64,000 nucleotides of DNA from Geobacillus thermodenitrificans subsp. thermodenitrificans DSM 465 (GCF_000496575.1 NZ_AYKT01000008.1:62001-126000); one strand, 5' to 3'. Numbered from the stretch's first letter, positions 17,852 through 29,876 are shown. Notes: generated by a model from the sequence alone, not told the origin. Program-made: numbers and translations.

Positions 17852-19906
17852 ATGCCAACGGAATACGAACCTTGCTGGCTAAGATATGTGCAAAATGATA
17901 AGTATAAAGATAATCAATTGGTGTTTACAACGATCGTAGCAAAAGGAGAGTCTCCGATCTTCGGCGCTGCGGTGGAAGAGTTAAGAATTGGTATTACATC
18001 GATGCTAGGCCTCGAGCCGCAGGTGGTGCCAGAGATGAAACAAACAAGCTTCATTTGGCTTGGAACACTTGACGATGAGGAGCTAAAACAGCAATCGCTC
18101 GACAGGGAGAGGGCAGCACTTATTCATCCAGAAGGGTATGTCATCCGATCAGATGTCCACGATGGACAATCACGTATCTACATTGCTGGGAAGACAGACA
18201 AAGGTGTGTTGTATGCGGTGTTTCATTTCCTCCGTCTGTTGCAAATGAAAAAGAATGTACACAATTTGTCGATCGTTGAGCAACCAAAAAATAAATTGCG
18301 AATGATCAATCATTGGGACAACATGGATGGCAGCATAGAACGCGGGTATGCGGGACAGTCGGTTTTCTTTGCTGATGGTCAGTTTGTGAAACAAAAACAG
18401 CGGATCAAAGATTATGCCCGGTTGCTTGCCTCAGTTGGTATTAACGCCATTTCGATCAATAATGTGAACGTTCACCAACTAGAGACAAAATTAATTGCGG
18501 AAGAGTGGCTGCCAGAAGTGGCGAAAGTGGCTGATATTTTTCGGGTGTATGGCATCAAACTGTTTTTGAGCATTAACTATGCCAGCCCTATAGAGATCGG
18601 AGGGCTTTCGACCGCGGATCCTCTTGATCCAAATGTACAGCAGTGGTGGAAGAAGACCGTTGCACGCATTTACCGCTATATCCCTGATTTTGGAGGTTTT
18701 GTAGTCAAGGCAGATTCTGAGTTTCGACCTGGCCCGTTTACATATGGACGTAATCATGCCGAGGGAGCAAACATGCTGGCAGAAGCATTGGCACCGTTTG
18801 GTGGTATTGTCGTGTGGAGATGTTTTGTTTATAACTGTCAGCAAGATTGGCGTGACCGGACAACTGACCGGGCGAAAGCGGCATATGATCACTTTCAGCC
18901 GTTAGATGGACAGTTTCATGAGAATGTCATCTTGCAAATTAAAAACGGTCCAATGGATTTTCAAGTAAGGGAGCCAGTTTCTCCGTTATTCGGAGCCATG
19001 CCGAAAACGAATCAAATTCTAGAAGTGCAAATCACTCAAGAATATACCGGTCAACAAAAGCATTTATGCTACCTCGTTCCACAATGGAAAGAGGTACTGG
19101 AATTTGATACGTATGCTAAAGGAAAAGGTTCAGAAGTGAAGAAGGTGATTGGCGGCTCGCTATTTGGTTATCGATATAGTGGGATGGTCGGGGTGTCAAA
19201 TATTGGTGATGATCCGAACTGGACCGGGCATACATTGGCGCAAGCCAACTTATACGGGTTTGGGCGACTTGCTTGGAATCCAGATTTGTCGACCGAAGAG
19301 ATTACGAGTGAATGGATTGTGCAAACGTTTGGAGATGATCCGCAAGTGGTCGAACAGATCAGCCAGATGTTGCTAGATTCGTGGCGAATTTACGAAAGCT
19401 ATACCGCTCCGCTCGGTGTTGGTTGGATGGTGAATCCGGGACATCATTATGGACCGAATGTGGATGGATATGAATACTCACACTGGGGAACGTACCACTA
19501 TGCTGACCGTGATGGAATCGGAGTAGACCGGACGGTTGCGACGGGGACAGGGTATACAGCGCAATACTTTCCAGAGAATGCAGCTATGTATGAATCGTTA
19601 GATACGTGTCCTGATGAGTTGCTCTTATTTTTCCATCATGTTCCATATACTCATCGGTTAAAATCAGGCGAAACAGTGATCCAACATATTTATAACACCC
19701 ACTTTGATGGGGTGGAACAAGCAAGGCGGTTAAAGGAGCGGTGGGAACAGCTAAAAGGAAAAATTGATGAAAAACGGTACACTGATGTGTTAAATCGACT
19801 CATTCTTCAAATTGAGCATGCCAAAGAATGGAGAGATGTCATCAACACATACTTTTACCGTAAGTCGGGGATTGCTGACCAATATGGGCGGAAAATTTAT
19901 CGATGA
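17852..19906 (+). CDS. aguA: GH67 alpha-glucuronidase (intracellular)
   Basis: 684 residues with no signal peptide. The sequence is recognisable as GH67 alpha-glucuronidase throughout: [17 protein letters not shown] in the N-terminal part, the conserved acidic segments [28 protein letters not shown] and [11 protein letters not shown] that hold the catalytic carboxylates of the family, and the C-terminal [13 protein letters not shown]. It removes 4-O-methyl-glucuronic acid from the non-reducing xylose of aldouronic acids imported by AguEFG. The ATG at 17852 is preferred over a GTG at 17846 because of spacing from GAGGGGG. Confidence 0.93.
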   Translation: MPTEYEPCWLRYVQNDKYKDNQLVFTTIVAKGESPIFGAAVEELRIGITSMLGLEPQVVPEMKQTSFIWLGTLDDEELKQQSLDRERAALIHPEGYVIRSDVHDGQSRIYIAGKTDKGVLYAVFHFLRLLQMKKNVHNLSIVEQPKNKLRMINHWDNMDGSIERGYAGQSVFFADGQFVKQKQRIKDYARLLASVGINAISINNVNVHQLETKLIAEEWLPEVAKVADIFRVYGIKLFLSINYASPIEIGGLSTADPLDPNVQQWWKKTVARIYRYIPDFGGFVVKADSEFRPGPFTYGRNHAEGANMLAEALAPFGGIVVWRCFVYNCQQDWRDRTTDRAKAAYDHFQPLDGQFHENVILQIKNGPMDFQVREPVSPLFGAMPKTNQILEVQITQEYTGQQKHLCYLVPQWKEVLEFDTYAKGKGSEVKKVIGGSLFGYRYSGMVGVSNIGDDPNWTGHTLAQANLYGFGRLAWNPDLSTEEITSEWIVQTFGDDPQVVEQISQMLLDSWRIYESYTAPLGVGWMVNPGHHYGPNVDGYEYSHWGTYHYADRDGIGVDRTVATGTGYTAQYFPENAAMYESLDTCPDELLLFFHHVPYTHRLKSGETVIQHIYNTHFDGVEQARRLKERWEQLKGKIDEKRYTDVLNRLILQIEHAKEWRDVINTYFYRKSGIADQYGRKIYR

Positions 19907-19922
19907 ATAGGAGGGGGAGCGG

Positions 19923-21443
19923 ATGAAGGTCGTGAAAGTGCCAAATAGCGGGCAAATGCGATTTAAAAAGAACTGGAAGTTTTGTGTTGGTACTGGGCGA
20001 CTGGGTCTTGCCTTGCAAAAGGAATATCTTGATCACTTAAAGCTCGTGCAAGAGAAAATCGGATTTCAATACATCCGCGGCCATGGTTTGCTCTCCGATG
20101 ATGTCGGAATTTATCGGGAAGTCGAAATCAACGGGGAAATCCGGCCGTTTTACAACTTTACGTACATCGATCGAATTTTTGACTCGTATTTAGCTTTGAA
20201 TATCCGGCCGTTTATTGAACTTGGATTTATGCCAAACGCGCTTGCATCGGGAGATCAAACCGTTTTTTATTGGAAAGGTAACGTTACGCCTCCAAACGAT
20301 TATAACAAGTGGCGTGACCTCATTGTAGCGGTCGTTTCTCATTTCGTGGAGCGATATGGAGTTGAGGAAGTGCGAACGTGGCCGTTTGAAGTATGGAATG
20401 AACCGAATTTAGTAAACTTTTGGAAAGACGCTGATAAGGAAGAGTATTTCAAGCTGTATGAAATAACAGCAAGAGCGGTAAAAAGTGTAGATCCATATCT
20501 GCAAGTAGGGGGACCAGCCATTTGCGGAGGAAGTGATGAATGGATTATGGACTTTCTCCATTTCTGTGCCGAACGGGAGGTTCCTGTTGATTTTGTCAGC
20601 CGTCATGCTTATACATCGAAGGCACCGCATAAAAAAACGTTTGAGTATTACTATCAAGAGCTCGAACCGCCTGAGGATATGTTGGAGCAGTTCAAAACGG
20701 TTCGCGCGCTAATCCGTCAGTCGCCTTTCCCGCATTTGCCGTTGCATATTACGGAATATAATACATCTTACAGTCCGATCAACCCGATTCATGACACAGC
20801 GCTCAATGCCGCGTACATCGCCCGTGTTTTGAGCGAGGGTGGAGAGTACGTTGACTCGTTTTCGTATTGGACGTTCAGTGATGTATTTGAGGAGATGGAC
20901 GTTCCGAAAGCATTGTTCCACGGTGGATTCGGTTTAGTAGCGCTTCATTCGATTCCAAAACCGACGTTTCACACGTTTATGTTCTTTAATGCGCTAGGCG
21001 ACGAAGTGTTGTACCGGGATGCAGAGATGATTGTGACAAGGCGAAAAGATGGATCGATTGCCGCGGTGATTTGGAATTTAGTAATGGAAAAAGGAGGAGG
21101 ATTTACAAAAGAAGTGCAACTCGTCGTCCCAGTTCCGTTTTCTTCAATCGCATTTATCAAACGGCAAACGGTTAATGAACAGTACGGGAACCCGTGGAGG
21201 GTCTGGAAGCAGATGGGGCGGCCTCGCTTTCCGAATCGACAAGCAGTGGAAACGCTTCGACAAGTAGCGCAGCCTCATGTGATGACGGAGCAGAGAAAGG
21301 CAACAGACGGCATGATTCACTTATCTATTATTCTAACAAAAAATGAAGTGACGTTAATCGAGATTGAGCAGGTTCGGGATGAAACAAGCACCTATATCGG
21401 CTTAGATGATAGTGAAATGACATCGTATTCTTCATCTGAATGA
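19923..21443 (+). CDS. xynB: GH39 beta-xylosidase (intracellular)
   Basis: 506-residue GH39 enzyme without a signal peptide. The published catalytic residues of the T6 enzyme are in register: acid/base Glu160 in EVWNEPN and nucleophile Glu278 in HITEYNTS. The C-terminal part forms the expected beta-sandwich. It releases xylose with retention from short xylo-oligosaccharides freed of glucuronate by AguA, whose gene ends 16 bases upstream. It is the second of three unrelated beta-xylosidases in this locus. Confidence 0.93.
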   Translation: MKVVKVPNSGQMRFKKNWKFCVGTGRLGLALQKEYLDHLKLVQEKIGFQYIRGHGLLSDDVGIYREVEINGEIRPFYNFTYIDRIFDSYLALNIRPFIELGFMPNALASGDQTVFYWKGNVTPPNDYNKWRDLIVAVVSHFVERYGVEEVRTWPFEVWNEPNLVNFWKDADKEEYFKLYEITARAVKSVDPYLQVGGPAICGGSDEWIMDFLHFCAEREVPVDFVSRHAYTSKAPHKKTFEYYYQELEPPEDMLEQFKTVRALIRQSPFPHLPLHITEYNTSYSPINPIHDTALNAAYIARVLSEGGEYVDSFSYWTFSDVFEEMDVPKALFHGGFGLVALHSIPKPTFHTFMFFNALGDEVLYRDAEMIVTRRKDGSIAAVIWNLVMEKGGGFTKEVQLVVPVPFSSIAFIKRQTVNEQYGNPWRVWKQMGRPRFPNRQAVETLRQVAQPHVMTEQRKATDGMIHLSIILTKNEVTLIEIEQVRDETSTYIGLDDSEMTSYSSSE

Positions 21444-21475
21444 TATACAACAAATCGTTGCAGCGGAGGGATGAG

Positions 21476-22429
21476 ATGGACGTCGTCACGATTGGGGAAT
21501 CGATGGCCGTATTGACACCGACAAGCGGTGGATTCATGAGGCAGGCGATCACCTTTACAAGACAAATCGGCGGTGCGGAATCGAATGTGGCTGTCGGCCT
21601 TGCCCGCTTAGGCCATCGAGTCGGTTGGATTAGCAAAGTGGGAGACGATGAGTTTGGGAAAGCGATTTTGTCTTTTCTGCAAGGTGAAGGCGTGGATGTC
21701 AGCCAGGTGAAAGCCGATCTGGAAGCGCCAACCGGTATTTACTTTAAGGAAAAAAGACGTCCAGGCGATACTAGGGTGTATTACTATCGCCGGGGATCGG
21801 CGGCAAGCCGGTTGACGCCTAATGATTTGGATGAGGAATATATCGCTAAGGCGAAGTATTTGCATATTACCGGGATTACTCCAGCGCTAAGCAGGAGCTG
21901 CCAAGAAACGATTTTGGCGGCAATTGCCATGGCTCGCCGTCACGGAGTGAAAATTGTCTTTGATCCGAATTTGCGCTTGAAGCTGTGGCGCGAAGCAAAT
22001 GAAGCGAGAGAGATGCTTCTTCGTATTGCTGTTCAATCGGATATCGTTCTCCCTGGGGTTAGTGAAGCTGCGTTTTTGTTCGGTGATCGATCGATTGAAG
22101 AGTGGGGGGAACGGGTGCTCGATGCTGGCGCATCGCTTGTTGTCATTAAACTTGGTGCAAGCGGAGCACATTATTTTACAAGCGGTGCAAATGAATATGT
22201 TCCTGGATTTCCTGTTGAGCAGATTATTGATCCGGTCGGTGCTGGTGACGGATTTGCAGCTGGATTGTTATCTGGATTGCTTGATGGACTCAGTCTGACC
22301 GAGGCTGTCCGACGGGGGAATGCAGTCGGGGCGCTAGTAACGATGGTTGAAGGCGATGTGGACGGGATGCCGGAGAGGGATGAAGTAAAGCGGCTCATTG
22401 ACCGCCAAGGGGAAGATGTCACCCGGTAA
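21476..22429 (+). CDS. kdgK: 2-keto-3-deoxygluconate kinase (PfkB family)
   Basis: 317 residues from ATG 21476, behind GCGGAGGGATGAG; a longer frame beginning at 21440 overlaps xynB and lacks such a site. PfkB-family marks are the N-terminal GGAESNVAVGLARLG, the Asp-containing FDPNLRLKLW, and the C-terminal DPVGAGDGFAAGLLSG with the catalytic Asp and anion hole. It phosphorylates 2-keto-3-deoxygluconate, formed from glucuronate by UxaC, UxuB and UxuA, to KDPG. The next gene supplies the aldolase. Confidence 0.9.
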   Translation: MDVVTIGESMAVLTPTSGGFMRQAITFTRQIGGAESNVAVGLARLGHRVGWISKVGDDEFGKAILSFLQGEGVDVSQVKADLEAPTGIYFKEKRRPGDTRVYYYRRGSAASRLTPNDLDEEYIAKAKYLHITGITPALSRSCQETILAAIAMARRHGVKIVFDPNLRLKLWREANEAREMLLRIAVQSDIVLPGVSEAAFLFGDRSIEEWGERVLDAGASLVVIKLGASGAHYFTSGANEYVPGFPVEQIIDPVGAGDGFAAGLLSGLLDGLSLTEAVRRGNAVGALVTMVEGDVDGMPERDEVKRLIDRQGEDVTR

Positions 22430-22446
22430 GAAGGAGGAAGATCTTT

Positions 22447-23097
22447 ATGGATGTATTGACAACGATCAAAAAAATTGGCATCGTGCCTGTTGTCCGTGGC
22501 GCGACAGTGGACAATATTCTCCCGATTGCCTCTGCCCTGCGTCAGGGAGGGATTCCAATCATTGAAATTACGATGGAAACCACTGAAGCCCTAGCAGCAC
22601 TGGAAAAGGCTACAAATGAATTAAACGATATGCTTATCGGAGCTGGGACGGTGCTTGATTCCGAGACAGCGCAGCAAGCTATTTTTGCGGGAGCACGATT
22701 TATCGTTTCACCGTCACTTTCTGTCGATGTGATTAAGGCAACAAAACAGCATCAAGCTATAAGTATTGCCGGTGGACTGACGCCGACAGAAATCGTCACT
22801 GCGTTTCAACAGGGGGCTGATATGGTGAAGATATTTCCGGCTCATGTCTTTGGGCCAAAGTATATTCAAAGTTTAAAAGATCCGCTCCCTCATATTCCTC
22901 TAATGGTAACAGGAGGGATAAACCGAGAAACGGTCGGAGAGTATATAAAAGCAGGGGCAGATGTGGCTGGTATTGGAGGCTCGTTAGTGAATGTCAAACA
23001 CGGGTGGGCGGCCGATGAATTAGAAGCCATTACCCAACGGGCTACCGAACTTGTTTCAATCATACAAAAGGAACGGAAAGAGGAAATGCATGCGTAG
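22447..23097 (+). CDS. kdgA: 2-keto-3-deoxy-6-phosphogluconate aldolase
   Basis: 216 residues of the class I KDPG/KHG aldolase family. Recognisable are VPVVRG near the N-terminus, IEITMETTEAL with the catalytic Glu, IGAGTVLD, and VKIFPAHVFGPKYI with the Schiff-base Lys. It splits KDPG to pyruvate and glyceraldehyde-3-phosphate, the last step of glucuronate breakdown. It lies 17 bases after kdgK with an AAGGAGG site. Confidence 0.92.
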   Translation: MDVLTTIKKIGIVPVVRGATVDNILPIASALRQGGIPIIEITMETTEALAALEKATNELNDMLIGAGTVLDSETAQQAIFAGARFIVSPSLSVDVIKATKQHQAISIAGGLTPTEIVTAFQQGADMVKIFPAHVFGPKYIQSLKDPLPHIPLMVTGGINRETVGEYIKAGADVAGIGGSLVNVKHGWAADELEAITQRATELVSIIQKERKEEMHA

Positions 23098-23183
23098 ACC
23101 GTAGAGAAATTTGACAGGAAATATTCCTTTTATTACATTTGTAAAAAAGAAACAGTATATAACGAACGAAGCTTGTTTCTACC

Positions 23184-23193
23184 ATACTAGTAT
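23184..23193 (+). promoter_or_regulatory. UxuR-like operator upstream of uxuR
   Basis: The perfect palindrome ATACTAGTAT shares its core with the sites at 13794-13817 before aguE. It lies 21 bases before the uxuR start codon and downstream of a possible promoter (TTGACA at 23111-23116), so binding would block elongation or initiation. This suggests autoregulation. Confidence 0.55.
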
Positions 23194-23214
23194 ATAAAAA
23201 AGGAGAATCAAAAG

Positions 23215-23913
23215 GTGATTTTTTCTGCTCAACAAAGCCAACAAATTAAAAATTCTGTCAGAGGTTCGGCACGTGACCAGTTGTATGACATGTTGAAGGA
23301 AAAGATTTTACGGCTTGAGCTGGAACCGGGAACGAAAATTTCAGAAAAAGAAATTGCCGAACAGCTCCATATTAGCCGTACTCCAGTGCGGGAAGCGTTC
23401 TTAAAACTGGCGCAAGATGAGTTGCTTGATATTATTCCTCAAAGTGGAACGATTGTTTCACGTATTAATTTGGAATATGTGGAAGAAGGACGATTGATTC
23501 GTGAGGTCGTTGAAAAGGAAGTAGCTGCTTTAGCGTGCGTAAAGTTTCGCGAGGATCATTTATTTCAGTTGGAAAAAAATATTACGATGCAAGAGTTATG
23601 TGTCGAAAGAGGGAACTTCCTTGAACTTTTTGAGCTGGATGAAGCGTTTCATCAGCTTATTTATGACGGATGCCGTATGTCTCGTTCATGGAAAATGATT
23701 CAAAATTTAAACATTCATTTTAATCGTTTGCGTGTGCTCCGACTCTCTTCAAATTTAGATTGGGATATTATTATTTCTCATCATAAGCAAATTTGCCAAT
23801 TGATTGCGAATAAGGAAGCAGATAAGGTGCGTCAAGTGATGGAGGAACATTTGCGGCTTGTTGAGATTGAAAAAGATATGTTGAAAAGGCAATATCCGCA
23901 TTACTTTGTTTAA
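23215..23913 (+). CDS. uxuR: GntR-family transcriptional regulator of glucuronate genes
   Basis: 232 residues. An N-terminal winged helix of the FadR type (KEKILRLELEPGTKISEKEIAEQLHISRTPVREAFLKL) is followed by an all-helical FCD effector domain with metal-ligand-like DEAFHQLI, ISHHKQI and MEEHLRL segments. The start is GTG at 23215 with AAGGAG nine bases upstream. Its place in the middle of the glucuronate genes and the shared palindromes before uxuR and aguE point to a repressor released by glucuronate or a related acid. The effector is inferred. Confidence 0.85.
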   Translation: MIFSAQQSQQIKNSVRGSARDQLYDMLKEKILRLELEPGTKISEKEIAEQLHISRTPVREAFLKLAQDELLDIIPQSGTIVSRINLEYVEEGRLIREVVEKEVAALACVKFREDHLFQLEKNITMQELCVERGNFLELFELDEAFHQLIYDGCRMSRSWKMIQNLNIHFNRLRVLRLSSNLDWDIIISHHKQICQLIANKEADKVRQVMEEHLRLVEIEKDMLKRQYPHYFV

Positions 23914-23954
23914 GTGGCTAAAAGTCCCATTGACGTGAAGGGAGAGGAGAAACG

Positions 23955-25358
23955 ATGCAGCCGTTCATTGATGATCGTTTTTTGCTGCAAAATAAACATG
24001 CCGAAGTGTTGTACCACGACTATGCCAAATCGTTGCCGATTATTGATTACCATTGCCATTTAAGTGCGAAAGAGATTGCCGAGGACCGACGGTTTCATGA
24101 TATGACAGAGCTTTGGCTCGAAGGAGATCACTACAAATGGCGGGCGATGCGGGCGTTGGGGGTAGAAGAAAAATATATTACAGGAAGCGCTTCTCCTGAG
24201 GAAAAGTTTCAAGCATGGGCGAAAACGGTGCCGTATTGCATTGGGAATCCACTTTATCACTGGACGCATTTAGAGTTGAAGCGCTATTTCCAAGTCGGTG
24301 TCCTCTTAAATGAGCAGACGTGGAAGGAAGTATGGGATCATTGCAACGAGTTGCTCCAACAAGAAGGATATTCAGCCCGTTCTTTCATGATTCAATCAAA
24401 CGTGGAGTGGATCGGGACGACGGATGATCCGCTCGATGACCTAATGGATCATCAAAAAATCGCCCAAGACTCGTCATTTTCGATCAAGGTTGTGCCATCG
24501 TTTCGGCCTGATGCCGTTATCGAAATTAATCGGCCGTCTTTCTTGGATTACGTAAGTAAGCTAGGGGAAGTGGCTGACCTATCGGTCGACGATTATGGCC
24601 AACTATTGCAAGCGCTCGAAAATCGAGTTCGTTATTTTCATGAGGCAGGATGCCGGATGGCCGATCACGGTCTTGAATCGATGCCGTACGCTGAATGCAC
24701 CTTGGATGAGGCGAGGGTCATTTTTCAAAAAAGAAAAGAAGGATTTGCCCTTAGCCGAGAGGAGGAAGAAAAATATCAAACTTTCACTTTATGTTTCTTA
24801 GCCCGTTTATACTATTCTCTTGGTTGGGTGATGCAGCTGCACATTGGTTCGATTCGAAATACCAATCAAAAGATGTTCCAACAGCTTGGGCCGAATACTG
24901 GGTATGATTCGATTAACGACTTTTTCTTTGCCCAGCCGTTAAACGCTTTTCTCAATCGATTGGAACGTGACGGTCAGTTGCCAAAAACGATTGTGTATAC
25001 ATTAAACCCTGCTTATAACTATATTGTCGCATCAACGATCGGCAACTTTCCATCAGAAGGGGTAAAAGGGAAAGTCCAATTTGGGGCAGCCTGGTGGTTT
25101 AACGACCATCAGGATGGCATAATACGCCATCTCAATGATCTGGCCAATGTGGGAGTATTCAGCACATTTGTTGGCATGTTAACCGATTCGAGAAGCTTCT
25201 TATCTTATGTGCGCCATGAATACTTTCGCAGAATCGTATGCAATTTAATCGGCTCGTGGATTGAAAAAGGAGAGGCACCGCAAGATTATGCCTTTTTAGG
25301 GAAAATTGTCCAAGATATATGTTATTTCAATGCGAAACAGTATTTTGATTTATCGTGA
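23955..25358 (+). CDS. uxaC: Glucuronate isomerase
   Basis: 467 residues, the usual length of UxaC, an amidohydrolase-like barrel. Near the N-terminus IIDYHCHLSAKEIAEDRRF holds the metal-binding His pair, and LHIGSIRNTN and VQFGAAWWFNDH are family segments in the C-terminal half. It converts D-glucuronate released by AguA to D-fructuronate. The stop codon overlaps the upstream end of the long uxuA frame, so translation is probably coupled. Confidence 0.93.
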   Translation: MQPFIDDRFLLQNKHAEVLYHDYAKSLPIIDYHCHLSAKEIAEDRRFHDMTELWLEGDHYKWRAMRALGVEEKYITGSASPEEKFQAWAKTVPYCIGNPLYHWTHLELKRYFQVGVLLNEQTWKEVWDHCNELLQQEGYSARSFMIQSNVEWIGTTDDPLDDLMDHQKIAQDSSFSIKVVPSFRPDAVIEINRPSFLDYVSKLGEVADLSVDDYGQLLQALENRVRYFHEAGCRMADHGLESMPYAECTLDEARVIFQKRKEGFALSREEEEKYQTFTLCFLARLYYSLGWVMQLHIGSIRNTNQKMFQQLGPNTGYDSINDFFFAQPLNAFLNRLERDGQLPKTIVYTLNPAYNYIVASTIGNFPSEGVKGKVQFGAAWWFNDHQDGIIRHLNDLANVGVFSTFVGMLTDSRSFLSYVRHEYFRRIVCNLIGSWIEKGEAPQDYAFLGKIVQDICYFNAKQYFDLS

Positions 25359-25378
25359 ACGGGGGAGGTGAGACCACA

Positions 25379-26494
25379 ATGAAAATGACATTTCGCTGGT
25401 TTGGTAAGGATTATGATACGGTTTCATTGGATCATATCCGTCAAATTCCAGGAGTAGAAGGAATTGTAGGAGCTTTGTATCACATTCCGGTCGGGGAAGT
25501 ATGGCCACTAGAAGACATATTGGAATTAAAGCGGCAAGTGAATAAGAACGGATTTCACCTCGAGGTGATCGAGAGTGTCAACGTTCATGAAGATATTAAA
25601 CTTGGCCTGCCTTCGCGGGAACGGTATATCGAAAACTATAAACAAACGATTCGCAACTTGTCGAAAGCCGGAGTGAAAGTGATCTGTTATAATTTTATGC
25701 CGATTTTCGACTGGACTCGTTCTGATTTGGCGAAAAGACGGCCTGACGGTTCAACAGTGCTTGCTTATGAGAAGCAAAAAGTTGAACAAATTGACCCTGA
25801 GGAAATGATCCGCCGCATTGAAAACGGAGCGAATGGTTTTTTGCTTCCGGGATGGGAGCCGGAACGATTGAAAACGATTAAACCGCTTTTCGCTCTATAT
25901 AAAGGAGTAACGGAGGATGATTTGCTTGACCATTTGCGTTACTTTTTGGAGCAAATCGTTCCGGTCGCGGAGGAATGTGGCATCCAAATGGCGATTCACC
26001 CTGACGATCCACCGTGGTCAGTGTTTGGACTGCCACGGATTGTAACAAATAAAGAAAACTTGAAGAAAATTATCAATATGGTCAATAGCCCAGCGAACGG
26101 ACTGACGCTATGCTCTGGCTCACTCGGTGCGAATCCGGACAACGATATTCCAGACATCTTTCGTTATTTTTTGCGTATGGGGAGAGTGCCGTTTGTCCAT
26201 GTACGCAATATTGAAATTCATACGAATGGCGATTTTGAGGAAACATCCCATCGCAGCTGTGATGGTTCATTGAATATATGTGAAATCGTAAAAGTGTTAC
26301 ACGAATCGGATTTTCAAGGATACATTCGCCCAGACCACGGCCGGATGATTTGGGGGGAACAAGCTCGCCCGGGCTATGGACTGTATGATCGGGCGCTTGG
26401 CATTATGTACTTGTTAGGTATTTGGGATAGTTTGGAAAATGAGAAAAGAAAACGGGAAGGAGACAAAACATGCTCCCAATCCATCCAAGTTTAA
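25379..26494 (+). CDS. uxuA: Mannonate dehydratase
   Basis: 371 residues from ATG 25379, which follows GGGGGAGGTGAG; the longer frame starts at 25355 with no site. UxuA-specific stretches are [43 protein letters not shown] and FVHVRNIE, with the metal ligands expected in HPDDP and RPDHGRMIW. It dehydrates D-mannonate to 2-keto-3-deoxygluconate, the substrate of KdgK. The 3' end overlaps uxuB by 25 bases. Confidence 0.93.
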   Translation: MKMTFRWFGKDYDTVSLDHIRQIPGVEGIVGALYHIPVGEVWPLEDILELKRQVNKNGFHLEVIESVNVHEDIKLGLPSRERYIENYKQTIRNLSKAGVKVICYNFMPIFDWTRSDLAKRRPDGSTVLAYEKQKVEQIDPEEMIRRIENGANGFLLPGWEPERLKTIKPLFALYKGVTEDDLLDHLRYFLEQIVPVAEECGIQMAIHPDDPPWSVFGLPRIVTNKENLKKIINMVNSPANGLTLCSGSLGANPDNDIPDIFRYFLRMGRVPFVHVRNIEIHTNGDFEETSHRSCDGSLNICEIVKVLHESDFQGYIRPDHGRMIWGEQARPGYGLYDRALGIMYLLGIWDSLENEKRKREGDKTCSQSIQV

Positions 26495-27315
26495 AAGGAA
26501 AAGTAGCGGTCGTCACAGGTGGAGGTGGGGTGCTATGCAGCTGCATGGCAAAAGAGCTTGCCCGCCAAGGGATGAAAGTAGTGATTTTAAATCGTACATT
26601 GGAGAAAGCGGAAAAAGTCAAGAATGAGATTGTTGAACAAGGGGGAGAGGCGTTAGCCATTCAATGTGATGTACTTGATGCCGGTCGTGTCAGGCAGGCT
26701 GCGGAGACAGTGGCAGAAGTATACGGACCTTGCGATGTTTTGATTAACGGAGCGGGTGGCAACCATCCACAAGGGATAACGACAAAGGAAATATTGGAGC
26801 CACACGATCTTGAAAATCGAGAGATGACAACGTTTTTTGACTTAACGGCAAAAGGGTTTTCTTATGTTTTTGACTTAAATATTCTTGGGACCATCATTCC
26901 GACGCAACAATTTCTGAAACAGATGATCGGTAGGGGAGGGACTATCATCAATATTTCCTCGATGAGCGCCCCAAGGCCGATGACGAAAGTGCCGGCATAC
27001 AGCGCAGCTAAAGCGGGGATCGAAAACTTCACGAAATGGCTGGCTGTACACGTGGCCGAAGTTGGAGTTCGTGTCAATGCGATCGCGCCAGGTTTCTTTT
27101 TAACGAAGCAGAACGAACATCTTCTCAAACGCTCAGATGGATCGTATACAGAACGAACAGAGAAAATTTTATCCCATACACCGATGAAGCGGTTAGGCAA
27201 ACCGGAAGATTTATTGGGGACACTTCTTTGGCTGGTAGATTCTCAGACAAGCGGGTTTGTCACTGGGGCGGTTGTTCCTGTTGACGGCGGCTTTTTGGCT
27301 TATGCCGGAGTTTGA
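26470..27315 (+). CDS. uxuB: D-mannonate oxidoreductase (short-chain dehydrogenase type)
   Basis: 281-residue classical SDR. The cofactor motif is [17 protein letters not shown], followed by NGAGGNHPQ, the catalytic Ser in INISSMSAP and the YSAAK motif with Tyr and Lys. The C-terminus [12 protein letters not shown] is standard. It reduces D-fructuronate to D-mannonate between UxaC and UxuA. It is unrelated to the long-chain UxuB of E. coli but this SDR type is known in Bacillus and Geobacillus glucuronate operons. Its gene overlaps uxuA and is followed by a strong terminator. Confidence 0.88.
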   Translation: MLPIHPSLKGKVAVVTGGGGVLCSCMAKELARQGMKVVILNRTLEKAEKVKNEIVEQGGEALAIQCDVLDAGRVRQAAETVAEVYGPCDVLINGAGGNHPQGITTKEILEPHDLENREMTTFFDLTAKGFSYVFDLNILGTIIPTQQFLKQMIGRGGTIINISSMSAPRPMTKVPAYSAAKAGIENFTKWLAVHVAEVGVRVNAIAPGFFLTKQNEHLLKRSDGSYTERTEKILSHTPMKRLGKPEDLLGTLLWLVDSQTSGFVTGAVVPVDGGFLAYAGV

Positions 27316-27349
27316 AGGGAGAATAAACAAAGTCTCCCTTCTTTTTTTG
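27314..27349 (+). terminator. Terminator after uxuB
   Basis: GAAGGGAGA at 27314-27322 pairs with TCTCCCTTC at 27333-27341, followed by seven T residues. It overlaps the uxuB stop and ends the glucuronate transcription unit. Confidence 0.92.
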
Positions 27350-27394
27350 TCTTATGATATACTAATTTTAAAAGAAATCAAAGGTGGATGAGTT

Positions 27395-28036
27395 ATGCGT
27401 ACCGGTTTGGTGGATGGGAAGCTCTATCGGATCTGCGAATGGATTACAAGGCTCGCATACGTTAATTTGTTATGGATTTTTTTTACTATCATCGGGCTGG
27501 TGATCTTCGGGATCGCTCCAGCGACAGTGGCGCTGTTTACAATTATAAGGAAATGGATATTTTTTCATGATACAGAGATTCCAGTGCTGAAAACGTTTGC
27601 CCGTACATATAAGTGTGAATTTTGGAGAGCGAATCGGATTGGGCTGTTGCTTATGGCGATAGCGTATATTTTCTATATTGATATCATCTATCTCGCTCAT
27701 GTTCCGCCAGAATGGAAACTTCCGTTTTCTGTCGCTTTGCTCATTATTTTTCTCTTTTATATGGTGATGTTGCTGTATGTGTTTCCTATTTATGTGCATT
27801 ACGAATTGCGTTTTTGGCAATATATGAAGTATGCTTTTATGATTGGAATGGCCAATCCGCTTATGACACTTATCATGTTGGCTAGTGTGGGAATACTGTT
27901 TCTCATCTTGATGTATATCCCGGGTTTAATTCCATTTTTCAGTATCAGTTTGGCGGCATTGGTTGTTATGGGAAGCGCATTGCGTGTGTTTCGAAAAATG
28001 GAAGAAAAACAGGCGATATGGCAACAAGGAAAATAA
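27395..28036 (+). CDS. DUF624 (YesL-like) membrane protein
   Basis: 213 residues with five or six hydrophobic helices and short loops. The N-terminal segment (WITRLAYVNLLWIFFTIIGLVIFGIAPATVALF) followed by a charged stretch is typical of the DUF624/YesL family, which is often encoded beside carbohydrate ABC importers and glycan-degrading enzymes in Firmicutes. The function is not established. It lies behind the uxuB terminator and ahead of a strong bidirectional terminator, so it is probably transcribed on its own. The ATG follows AAAGGTGG. Confidence 0.8.
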   Translation: MRTGLVDGKLYRICEWITRLAYVNLLWIFFTIIGLVIFGIAPATVALFTIIRKWIFFHDTEIPVLKTFARTYKCEFWRANRIGLLLMAIAYIFYIDIIYLAHVPPEWKLPFSVALLIIFLFYMVMLLYVFPIYVHYELRFWQYMKYAFMIGMANPLMTLIMLASVGILFLILMYIPGLIPFFSISLAALVVMGSALRVFRKMEEKQAIWQQGK

Positions 28037-28184
28037 CATCATCTTCCGGTGAAATACAGGTATACCATTATGAAGAGGTTTGACGCATATATTGAAAAAT
28101 GGACTGAGCCAAAGGAGCGTCTTTTTCGAGGAAGAATATAGGATATTGTTTTGTTGGAATTGTTCATCACGTATATATAGTCAT

Positions 28185-28223
28185 AAAGAAGGGTGTCTCA
28201 TTACTTTTGAGACACCCTTCTTT
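28185..28223. terminator. Bidirectional terminator between the DUF624 gene and xynA
   Basis: A perfect 16-bp stem (28185-28200 with 28208-28223) whose outer AAAG and CTTT arms give a short T-run on both strands. It separates the convergent DUF624 gene and xynA. Confidence 0.9.
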
Positions 28224-28239
28224 CAATTTGTGATAAGCC

Positions 28240-29493
<1,254 letters not shown>

Positions 29494-29517
29494 TCATAGC
29501 CAAACAACATAAAAAAC

Positions 29518-29533
29518 AGAAAGCGCTTATCAC
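29518..29533 (-). promoter_or_regulatory. Weak cre-like site in the xynA leader
   Basis: AGAAAGCGCTTATCAC contains the palindromic cre core AAAGCGCTT but departs from the consensus at flanking positions. It lies between the predicted xynA promoter and start codon, where CcpA roadblock sites are common. Confidence 0.4.
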
Positions 29534-29618
29534 TCCCTTCCTTTCATTGTTCCAACCTGTAATGGGAAGGTGTCTTATCGCGAGAAGAAGATGTTTGTAG
29601 GGAGGTTGACCTAATTTT

Positions 29619-29647
29619 ATTTTAACAACGCCATCTTGGTTTATCAA
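29619..29647 (-). promoter_or_regulatory. xynA promoter
   Basis: On the minus strand TTGATA (29647-29642) and TAAAAT (29624-29619) are spaced by exactly 17 bases. The predicted start near 29612 leaves a leader of about 150 bases. No XylR-type operator is found here. Confidence 0.6.
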
Positions 29648-29876
29648 TTAAATATACTAAGTTTTTGTTATTTTTTTAAAATTTATAAAAATATCTAAGA
29701 AAGGGCTTTTATTAATCTTCCTTAACTGTAAAAGTCGGAGCTAGAGGGCTTATTTATTCGATCATCAACCTTTGCAACAAAGAGGAAGAAACATAAATCA
29801 TGACGTAGATTACGTTGAAAGTTGGACTCGGAGAGAAGTAGCAATTGATCTTGCCTACCATATAGTATACAAACAC
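29648..29876. other. Gene-free stretch between the divergent xynA and xynX promoters
   Basis: AT-rich and without a convincing ORF. TAGTATACAAAC at 29864-29875 resembles the right half of the XylR-type operator (ATACAAAC) and also the UxuR-like core (AGTATAC), but the matching left half is missing. Nothing else is recognised. Confidence 0.4.

Noticed and set aside
29848-29876. Complete XylR operator before xynX
   Set aside because: Only the right half (ATACAAAC) is present; the left half does not match, so it was not called an operator.
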